A DNA stretch of 64,000 nt from Microplitis mediator. Its lineage: Eukaryota; Arthropoda; Insecta; Hymenoptera; Braconidae. The stretch lies in NCBI RefSeq assembly GCF_029852145.1, contig NC_079978.1, positions 17,341,774 to 17,405,773 on the forward strand, in the 5' to 3' direction. The notes under the pieces were generated by a model that had not been told where the DNA came from, searched no databases, and saw nothing but the letters and a program-made list of their open reading frames with translations. Position 1 is the first letter of the stretch. Each line of letters starts with the position of its first letter. Both the position numbers and the translations under genes were made by a program. This document shows, one piece after another, positions 55,426 through 64,000 of this stretch.

Positions 55426-57230
55426 TAATCAATTGGTGTATCAAGTGAAGAATACTACAGTTAAATCTTTTAATAAACTTATCGGCACAGTTATCAGCAT
55501 ACAAATTTAATGTTTCCACTCCAGTTGGGACTTCATCTTTAATAAATTTTGCTAAACATGTGGAAATTTCTTGCGAGTTTTTTTTCCCATCGTATTCAGG
55601 CCAAATATAGCAGTATCCTTGAATAAAATTCATATATTTACGTTAATAAGAAACAAAAAAATTATTTCCAATGAGGATTTTCTCGACCTAAAGGATCATT
55701 GCTTGGCTCAAGAAATTTTGTTAGAATTAATAATTTAATTTATTAATTTTTTGATAGGAAAACATCAATATTTAATTTTATTATCATAGATAAACAAAAG
55801 AATAGCTTCATTTTAATTATTTTAACTAATTTAATGATTTTTTGAGGCAAGAATATATACTTTTGATAATTATCGAGAATATGTGTTTTTATATTGAAAA
55901 CATTTTTTTGTGAAAGACACTTGAAATCTACGACATTTAGCGCCTATAGCCGGCAGCAAAAAATATTAGATAAGATACAGCTGGTAAAAAAGATACCTAA
56001 TCGTTCTAATAGTGACGTCATCGTCGGATCAAAACATATTTTTTGGTTACATGTGCGATAACAAACGACCAAAAAATATCGAAGTAACTTAACGAGCCAT
56101 CTTGTGACAAAATTTATCATCATTTTAATTCGTCCACTTACCGACTTCTCTCTAATTTTCAACAAATTCTCAAAACAATCTTACCAAATAAATAAACGCG
56201 GATTTATAACCTGCCATTTATAGGCACTAAATGTAGTAAATTTCAAATATCTGTCACAAAAACTAATGTATTTATCTAGTACAATCGAGTCTAAGACGCT
56301 CGTGTGTTGGTACCCTCGCCTTCGGCTCGGGCACCAATCTTCACACTCGCGTCTTAAACACGATCGCACTCGATAGATAAACTACTATTTTAACGGAAGT
56401 ATGATTTTTCTTACGGTAAAACAATAAAGAAATTTCAACTATTGAAATATTTTTCAAACAAAATAGAATTTACTCAACTCACCATCATTTTTTCCTATGT
56501 TGAAAATTGTAAAATTGTGTGTGGCTAATTTTCGGCGGTAAAACAGTTGTTTGGTTTTAAAAAATGGTGAGTACAAAATAGCCTCCATGTCGAAAACAGC
56601 TGTCATAGTAGTAGTTGATTTTTTAGATGCTTTTGTATCGAGTTTTTTCTGATCACTGGCAGCATTTTTCCATTTGATATGTAAGTCATATTCACTTTGT
56701 TTTTCAGCTTTTTTGTCATCTATTAATTTACAAAATCCAGCACACCAACACTGGTCTTTGCGTGGCTGATGAAAGCCGATTTTTAGTTCTTCCAATTGTT
56801 CGTAGTATGTTGTTTCTGAGACCTCGCGATATCCATTCTTGATAGCATAAGACAGATACAAGTCATAAACTGATTTTTTTAAATTAAAACCTTCCAAATA
56901 TATCTTAGAACTATCTTTTTGGCACCAGTATGCCGGTACTTTCGGCAACAAAGATAGATGGTAACGAATGTATTCAATATCATTTTGCGACAATTTATTT
57001 GGTGGCTGACCTTGGCCTCGACGATCAGGTGACAAAGATCCATTAACACAACGCTTTTCTTTCGATAACATAACTCGAACCTTTTTCTCGGAAATGTAAG
57101 ACTTGAATTTTTTTTTATGCGCCCTTTTAGCATAATTCCCTACTAACCTGTAGCAATGCGCCCTTTTACCTTTTGGCACGCGATATGTTTTTTGATTACG
57201 ATTATCTAAATTAGTTTTAATAGTAATCAT
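55426..57230 (-). pseudogene. Spliced transposase-like gene, cut off beside a foldback
   Basis: Exon 1 (57230-56483, ATG start, 249 codons plus 1 nt) ends at a GTGAGT donor. An 865-bp intron follows to an ATTTTATTCAAG acceptor, and exon 2 begins at 55617. The joined frame reads NIGKNDGYCYIWPEYDGKKN. The family is one common in arthropod genomes as a transposon-derived protein: a GQGQPPNKLS linker, KKSVYDLYLSYAIKNG, VSETTYYEQ, HQPRKDQCWC, then a first acidic motif VFDMEAIL and a second, LYADNC. Frame and splicing survive, but the rest of the catalytic domain is missing at the foldback. The superfamily is uncertain (Sola-like is a guess). Confidence 0.55.
56268..56384. repeat. GC-rich near-palindrome in the transposase intron
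   Basis: About 115 bp folding around CCTCGCCTTCGGCTCGGG. Outer arms pair AGACGCTCGTGTGTTGGTAC with its partner around TCACACTCGCGTCTT, and TCGAGT with ACTCGA. It is much more GC-rich than its surroundings. Confidence 0.6.
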
Positions 57231-58896
57231 GGCTGTTGGACTTCATCCAAATAACGATAATTAATATTTGAACATTGATCAAACTTGTTGTGAAAATTAT
57301 AATTCTGTGAACGCCATAACAGACTATGGATAATATACTCTATTTGTAAAATTTGTTAATTCAAAGTACCATTGCTATATAAAGTTCTAATGATTGATCA
57401 ATTTACCAAGATCGTAACCACAAGGAGTTTGTAGATTTGGGATAGACTTTCCAGGGTATAATAGAACATTCGCTGTAGTTCGTAAGTGGCCAAACTTGAA
57501 GGAGCTGTTGTGGTCGGTTGAGGTTTACCACAAACTCCTTCGGCACCTGAGCCAAACAATTTCTGAATTTCAACTAATAAAAGCAATTCCTCATCTTACA
57601 TATAGACACAACATACTATTGTCTTATTCATTCACACAAACTTGAGCAGCCAGTTTACTGTGGTTAGAAGTAAATAAATGAATATATTATTTCAATAATT
57701 TGTTAGTTATTAGTTCTGATAACAATAACTTATTATTACAACATGATTGCGGTAAATTTAAAGAGTTGCTACGTATTAAACAATATTTACATTTTTTCAG
57801 AAGCTTAAAACAATTATATATAATAGCTCGTACATATTTTACATAACCGCTTGCCACGGAATTCACGAGAATTTAAACAATGAATTTGATTCCCAGTTTG
57901 GAATTCTCATTCTAATAACAGAGATAGGGCCTAGTTCATAATTGATCAATTTTTTTTTGCAATCCGGGTATTATCATTGTTTTATATATATTTTATTATC
58001 CTAATAATAAATCAGTTAAACGATATAAAACTTCTCTATTGAAAAAAAATATATATAGATAATAGTAGAGCTACTATATTATTAACTCTTACATAATTTA
58101 CGACATAACGTACGACCGTTTCCTTAATGTATTTAATAAGGTGTTCTTCACTCTGAATGAGGGTTCAGTACCACATGGTTTTTTTTTATTAATGAATAAA
58201 TAAAAAATGTTCACTTGATGATGTACAAGGGATTTTTTTTCATTTTTTATTTAAAAATAGCATGATACTTAACTTTAAGAACCTTAATGATGTTTTATCT
58301 TAAAGATAACTTTAATGTAATTAGTTCGAGCAGTTTGTAAGATTTCATGGGTCATGTATATGTATATATATATATACTTTTAGTAATTCATTCTCATTGC
58401 GTGTAGTACCCAAGCGGTGTTTCACGATTACTATATAGAAGGGTGTACAGTAGTGATATTGTGGATGAATCACCGAATAAGGTGACTGATGTAGATTTAT
58501 ATACATATATATATATATATATGTATATATATAATGCTGTAGGCAGAAAAAAGTCCGTGTTTGAGAATCATAGTATACCCACGCAAAAACGCAATAAAAT
58601 AATACGTCAATTTATGGCGTGAAATGTGTGAGTCACGATGTATAAGCAAGAAAAAAAAAGATAAAAAAGGCTCCCTCTATTACTATACAGATTGAAATGA
58701 CAGATCAATTTAGAGAACTGTATCTCTGGGAAAAGTAGATACAAAAAAAATAAATAAGTAAAGTAAAATATATAAAATATTTTCTATTCCATTCTTAAAT
58801 CTCCACTAAGATATGAGACATTTTTTTTTGTTATTTTTTTTATTAGAAAAACTGCTAAAAATATTATGCAACTAGTCTCCTAAAATTCAGCGTATC
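57231..58896. other. Non-coding upstream region
   Basis: Contains an inverted pair CCACAAGGAGTTTGT (57418) and ACCACAAACTCCTT (57528), a TA-rich palindromic run near 58501-58532, and otherwise AT-rich text. Confidence 0.4.
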
Positions 58897-59279
58897 ATGG
58901 AAATGATTTTAGTAAAACATTTAAAAATATCGTTATTTTTAAATGAGAAAAGATGTGGCTATACAGTCTTCACCAGAAGGAACCCGCGCTTTAATTCTGA
59001 AGACACGAGTAATGGAATAGCACTGCAAGAATGTCAAGAAATTAAGGGTCTTAGGATAATAGTCGACAACAGATTAAATTTTAATTCAAACTTTGGGACT
59101 CATCTTGAGAATGGGTGAAGACTTCCATCAAGAATCTACACTAGTTTAGCTATATTCGTCGTTGGTTATACCATTGCTGGAATATGGTACCATAATTTGA
59201 TCTCCGTACTACGATATACGTATACGTACATATGCAAATGCATAGGATTGAATTAATTCAACGAAAATTTTTAAAAGTG
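58897..59279 (+). pseudogene. LINE reverse-transcriptase remnant (jockey-like)
   Basis: Encodes FTRRNPRFNSEDTSNGI, then KGLRIIVDNRLNFNSNF, the KYLGI-IDNKL-F block of non-LTR retrotransposon reverse transcriptases. After a stop it continues in relics such as PSRIYTSLAIFV and RIELIQRKFLK. It is cut at 59280 by a TA-flanked MITE. It is a short decayed piece of the RT C-terminal side. Confidence 0.6.
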
Positions 59280-59281
59280 TA

Positions 59282-59825
59282 CCCTGATTAAAAAAGTGAA
59301 TTGAAAAGTATTGAAAATTATTTCAATTCTTTTCAATCCCTCGGCGGTTTTGGAAAGTATTGAATGGAATTGAAATTTCGATCGTTTGAATACTTTCCAA
59401 TTCCAAAGTGGAATTCGAAAGTATTGAAAAGAATTGAGAATTGAGAAGGATTCAGAAAGATTCAAAAATTTCAATTCATTTCAAACTTTTTCAATCCCAC
59501 ACTTGATCCGAAATGTCAGATTATTTAGGTATTGAGAAGGATTCGGAAAGATTCAAAAATTTCAATTCATTTCAATCTTTTTCAATCCCACACTTGATCC
59601 GAAATGGCGGATTATTTAGGTATTGAGAAGGATTCAGAAAGATTAAAAATATCAATTCATTTGAATCTTTTTCAATTCCTCGGAAGTTCAGAAATTCTTT
59701 TACTATTTTGGGATTGAAAAGTATTCATTTTATGTCAAAATGAAAACCTTGGGGTATAGAAAGTATTCGAAAGGATTCATTTCTCATCTTTTTCAATACT
59801 TTTCAATTCACTTTTTTAATCAGGG
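59282..59825. mobile_element. TA-flanked MITE with CCCTGATTAAAAAAGTGAAT ends
   Basis: Inverted ends of about 38 bp (CCCTGATTAAAAAAGTGAAT), with TA at 59280-59281 and 59826-59827. It is 544 bp. Three inner copies of a unit of about 90 bp contain GAGAAGGATTCAGAAAGATT and CACACTTGATCCGAAATG. No gene. Confidence 0.85.
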
Positions 59826-59937
59826 TATGGCACCTAGCAAAAACTTAAGGTCTTACAACAAGTACTGAAGATATCAAGAATAATCATAACCTATAAGGCT
59901 TATATGTGCGGAGAAAATACTTTGACATTTATTTTCA

Positions 59938-60090
59938 ACTTCGCACCAAGAAAATTGAAAATTTTCAAAACTTCGAGAAGTTATTGGTTTCGATCCGATT
60001 TTTGAAAATCGAATTTCTAACAGATTTGACCCTTTGAGGTTCTAAAAAGCTACTCTGACTAATTTCAAGATGATGTCCGACTGTATGTAT
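59938..60090 (+). repeat. TTAACTTCCCGC family, 5' fragment
   Basis: Degenerate start TTCAACTTCGCACCAAGAAA with the inverted GAGAAGTTATTGGTTTCGAT, then CCCTTTGAGGTTCTAAAAAG and GATGATGTCCGACTG. Truncated. Confidence 0.5.
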
Positions 60091-60726
60091 GTGTCTATTA
60101 GGGTGTGTCAAAAAAAAATAAATTTTTTTTTTCTAGGTCTCATAGTCTCAAAAGTTTTTTTTGGACCTAAAAAAAATCCTCCTAAAAAATCAGCTCGGTA
60201 TCTCGAAAATTGAGCTGGTGGTTTACAAGTTCATTTTCCCATTTAAAAAACATGTAAAATATGTTTTTTTTAGTTTTTCGAGGAAAAATCAAAGAAAAAA
60301 TTGTTTTTACAATTTTGAGTTTCTCATCTTTATAGGAAATTAAATTCCCTACAAAAATGTCTTGAATCGTCATGCTCGTAACTACAATATCAAAAAAGTT
60401 GCAAGCTCCCAAAGTTAAAAAAAAAAAAATTTTTTCTTTTAGGTATAATTGTTGTTTCTAATTTTTGTTATTAATTGGTGGTAGTATTTTCTTCTAATTT
60501 TAATTTTCAATCTTCCATATAAAAGCTATTTTTATGCAAGAAATATTTATAAAATAATTTAAAACCGTGACGATTAACTTTTTATTTGTATTGGTGTCAG
60601 TCACTCGATAAAATAGATTTTTTTATTATTATAATGTTCTGTAGCGGTTAAGTGAGGTACTAAAACGTTTTAAATTTGAAAATTTTATTGAAGAAAAATA
60701 GTTGACCCTGCAGTCATCCTGGAGCC
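60091..60726. other. Non-coding; partial GGGTGTGTCAAAAAA repeat
   Basis: Begins TTAGGGTGTGTCAAAAAAAA, an end resembling the GGGTGGCGCAAAAAAA element at 28479, and keeps the shared words AAAATCAGCTCGGTATCTCG. No clean right end. No gene. Confidence 0.4.
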
Positions 60727-61195
60727 CAGACAGTACCCCCCCCCCCCCAATTTTAAAAAATTTTCAATCGTCATAATCGTATCAAAATTATATTAATTAA
60801 TTAAAAAAAAAATTAAAACCTTAAGTAAAAAAGGGAAAACGTAGTCGTAATTTTACTAAGATATAGATTTAAAAAAATATTACTTACAGTTGATGTCAAT
60901 TGGAAGCTGAACGAAATTTGTAAAATAAATTTCAGTAAAATCTTCATGTCAATTTTATAATTCCAATTTTCAAATTTTATAGGCTAAAATTTATTCAACA
61001 AAGTCCGTATAACTCCTCATTGATATCAATTGCAAGTCATTTTTTTGAAATTATATACGTCGGTGAAATTACAACTACGTTCTCCTCTTTTCAATTGAAG
61101 TTTCAATTTTTTTTTAATTAATTAATAAAATTTTCATACGGTTATAATAGTTGAAAGCCATTGAAATTTTTTAAAAATTGGGGGCTACTGCCTGA
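60727..61195. mobile_element. Inverted-repeat element with C-run ends
   Basis: CAGACAGTACCCCCC on the left and GGGGGCTACTGCCTG on the right lead into inverted arms of about 110-130 bp (AATTTTAAAAAATTTTCAAT, TTAATTAATTAA, CGTAGT). Non-coding, about 469 bp. Confidence 0.6.
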
Positions 61196-61644
61196 GAATG
61201 CCCGTAATATCACTCAGTAGTATTAACTCTTAAAAATTATAATAATTATCACGATTCAAAATGATCAGTGTTGGTTATGTTGTTGGTTATGTTGAGCTGT
61301 CAGTATGCCGGTACTGTATACTATACGCTTTATAGTGTATTAATATATGAGTATACTGACACAAGCGCGCTTGTGAATATAGTTACACGACTGAGCCAGA
61401 AAAAGAACGTAGTCCACCAGAGCGCGCTGTAATTCGTGTAAGCCACAAAAGTTGTATATTGTTCTTTCTGGAGCAAGAAGCAGCCAGAAAGTCCGTACTT
61501 TCGGGTCGGGGATTAAGAAAAATAGTAGATAGTATAGCGGGTGTGCAAGGAGAGAGATATCTTGATGAGCGTGGTGCGCATGAGCTGATAGCTTATGGCG
61601 CAGTCACACGAGTACTCATGTGACTGTAGCATAAGCAGAAGCGA

Positions 61645-62545
61645 CCCGCATGCAAAAACTTTATATGTGAAAACATATATGATAGAATATATGAATATTA
61701 TAATGTGATATATTGTACAATACATAAAATAATATTTATATTTTTGCCGTATTAATATATGATAATATAATGAAAAAGAATATATTGCTAGAATATATTA
61801 TCAATGTATTTATCAATCTATGACTTTTTATGTATGTTTTACATATATATTTTAATATATCTTTTTTATATTGATATATTATATTGAAAGTAGTATATTA
61901 ATTAATATATAGTATTTTTTATATTTTTTATATATGTTTTCCAATATATTGCAAAATATATGGTTTTCAATATATTGTAAAATATATGGCACTTTTTTTA
62001 CTTTTCTTAGGTTATTGCCAGTAATAATAAGGTCAATGAAAAGAAGGAGAAAAAATAATAAATTTGACTTTTTTTTGTGGAATTGTGTAGAAATTGAAAA
62101 AGTATATTGAAAAAATAAAATTTCAATATATTGCGAAAGATATAAGTTTTAATATACTGGAAAAATATAATTCCAATATACCGCGAACTATATATTTAAT
62201 CGTATAAATTCTTTTATATATAGTCAATTATATAGAGACCATATACCACTAATTATATGAGTCAAAATATATGGATATATATATCAAGTTTATTATATTA
62301 TACTTATAAATTATATATATACTATCCATATATGATAAGAATATATTGAGCATGATATGAGATGATATATATAGAAAAATACAAAACATTATATACAAGT
62401 AAATATATTATGATAAATATATAATCGAATATATGTAAAAAACATATATTTTTTAATATAGATATTTTTGCCGCTATATATTTATCACATATTCACCATA
62501 TATTTTTTTATATACTTTTAACAATATATAGCTTTTCCATGCGGG
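61645..62545. mobile_element. MITE with CCCGCATG ends and ATATATTG words
   Basis: Left CCCGCATGCAAAAACTTTAT and right TATAGCTTTTCCATGCGGG are inverted partners. The 901-bp interior is almost entirely AATATATTG / CAATATATT-type words. Outside it, GATGAGCGTGGT (61563) and ACCACGCTCATCAG (62554) are inverted, so it may sit inside a further inverted structure. Confidence 0.65.
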
Positions 62546-62956
62546 GAATGTAGCAACCACGCTCATCAGGTGTCCTTCTCGTTGCACACATGACATACAC
62601 TGTACTTTTTGTGATACCCGCTGCAAAGGTTCGATTTAAGAGAAATGATGTAATCAAAATTAATTATAATTAAAGAGATAATTCATCATAAAAAAAAGAA
62701 TAAAATAAATTAATAAATAAAAGAAATAACGTTATAAGAAATATTTTATTACAGAAAATTTTTATATAGCTGGTAACACATTTTTTTTTGTATGACAGGA
62801 TAGAACTATTATTATTTCATATAGCAAAATTATTACCATAATTATTTATCATTGAAATTAAAGGTGATATTTGAACAGTTTTTAAAATTAAGAGATATAT
62901 TTTTAAGTGGTCCATTTATTTTTGATGATTGTGATAAATTATGTGAGTTTATTGTA

Positions 62957-63159
62957 CACACAAAAAAAAAAATTCTCGACTGAAGGTAAATATTCTTGAT
63001 TCAAGAAAATTTTTTTGGAGACCTAAATTTTCTCAGATAAAGTAGAAATCTTCTCCAACCAAGACGAATTCTCTTGGCTCAAGAAAATCTTGACTTGGTT
63101 CCCGAAAACGTTTGTCTTCAAAAATATTTTCTTGACTCAAGATATCTGTTTTTTCTGTG
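62957..63159. mobile_element. 203-bp MITE with CACACAAAAAA ends
   Basis: Ends CACACAAAAAAAAAAATTCT and TTTTTTCTGTG, with TA at 62955-62956 and 63160-63161. The interior is made of TCTTGATTCAAGA-type palindromic words, as in the 49876 MITE. Confidence 0.7.
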
Positions 63160-63208
63160 TATCAATGTTATTTTTAATAGTTATAGCACAAATATTCATT
63201 TAAATAGG

Positions 63209-63371
63209 TACAACGTGAAACGTATGGTAGCGAAAGTATATTCTTTCGGCATTCGTGCCGAAAGTATTGACGAAATTATACTAAATTCTGATATGTGGGA
63301 ATCGGCCGCTTTGCTACTGTCAGACGGCGCTCGAAAATCGAACCTTCGCAGCGGGTATCACAAAAAAGTTT
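63209..63371 (+). other. Exon-like open segment of unknown origin
   Basis: After an AAATAG acceptor-like site, an open frame encodes YNVKRMVAKVYSFGIRAESI and then DEIILNSDMWESAALLLSDG with balanced codon use unlike its surroundings. It ends near CGCAGCGGGTATCACAAAAA, which recurs inverted at 62606, suggesting transposon context. No family was recognised. Confidence 0.25.
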
Positions 63372-63373
63372 TT

Positions 63374-63700
63374 AACGTCCCGCTAAGAAAATCGACGATT
63401 TTTGAAAAATTCGGGAAATTATCGTTTTCACTCCGATCGAGTTTTCATCAGATGTCAACGTTTTGAGGTCCTAGGAAGCTATTCTGACTATTTTCCGAAT
63501 TATGTCCGAGTGTCTGTATGTAAGTGTGTGACCGGTCTATAACTTTTTAACTAATGAACCGATTTGGATGGTTAAAGTGGCAATCAAAAGAGCTTGTTGG
63601 CCATCACCTTTTTTGAAAATTTCAGATCATTTGATCAAGTTAACTCGTAATAAGTATGATATCTTAACTGTTAAGATATTTTATTTGCGGGAAATTTAGA
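63374..63700 (+). repeat. TTAACTTCCCGC family, 5' part
   Basis: AACGTCCCGCTAAGAAAATC, then TTTTGAGGTCCTAGGAAGCT and GAACCGATTTGGATGGTTAA. It covers the first third of the element and fades into unique sequence. Confidence 0.55.
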
Positions 63701-63942
63701 TAGTTTTATTATTAAGAAAAATTGGTTTAAATAGAATCGCAGTTCTAGTTGAAAGAAACTAAAATATCTATTCAATATTAAATGATATTTAATTAAATAG
63801 AATCGATTGCTCAAGTATATGATCTATTTGTATTAAATGCTCTAAAATTTTGTCATTGTTTGAATTATGGCTATATATATTTGCTATCGATAATATATCT
63901 TTAATGTAAATAAGACCTTATTAAAAACCATCAACTCCATCA

Positions 63943-63945
<3 letters not shown>

Positions 63946-63987
<42 letters not shown>
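63946..63987. repeat. (GT)n microsatellite
   Basis: About 20 GT units close to the window end. Confidence 0.95.
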
Positions 63988-63988
<1 letters not shown>

Positions 63989-64000
63989 TCATTTAAATAA

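Noticed and set aside
55944..56165. 73-codon minus frame between transposase exons
   Set aside because: It falls inside the intron defined by GTGAGT and TTCAAG|G, which restores the transposase frame across the junction.

Overview
The window reads as AT-rich arthropod nuclear DNA, most likely from an insect. Three things point there: a spliced gene related to insect chitin synthase, a copia-type retrotransposon with a 5-bp target duplication, and a dense load of insect-type DNA transposons and MITEs. A parasitoid wasp (Hymenoptera) is my guess from general appearance only. There is no bacterial-style operon, CRISPR array or rRNA gene. Most of the 64 kb is nested transposable elements.

Layout. 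1-7718: an array of short palindromic words, the inside of a MITE, split by a 6.9-kb copia element (713-7588). Its two 490-bp LTRs differ at one base, yet its gag-pol is dead and carries a 2.1-kb MITE. 7721-11700: non-coding DNA with diverged direct repeats and a TA-flanked MITE. 11730-18345: a compound inverted duplication carrying two copies of an unrecognised gene, with hairpins, two copies of a TTAACTTCCCGC repeat and a hAT-like MITE between them. 19037-22742: the 3' end of an LTR retroelement with an envelope-like glycoprotein of the chuvirus/BEL-Pao type, preceded by in-frame 33-bp coding repeats. 23610-31472 (minus): the only convincing host-type gene. It is a four-exon gene of 530 codons that matches only the N-terminal membrane half of chitin synthase, with a 5.6-kb intron packed with nested elements. 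33769-37046: a MITE split by an intact TTAA-flanked transposon with a 584-aa DDE transposase. 37062-37953: a decayed Tc1/mariner element. 39965-48437: more MITEs and foldbacks. 49505-53905: a repeat array split by a MITE that contains a 1.77-kb near-perfect palindrome. 54477-57230: a transposase gene truncated where a 949-bp foldback has inserted. 58897-64000: a LINE remnant and several MITEs.

Working together. Little here forms a pathway. The coherent biology is element-on-element insertion. A recurring theme is non-autonomous elements with CAC(N)GARAAA-like ends and 2-bp YR target duplications, whose interiors are built from different short palindromes. Intact protein potential remains for the chitin-synthase-like gene, the 584-aa transposase and most of the retroelement glycoprotein. 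All functional calls come from reading motifs; no searches or alignments were run.
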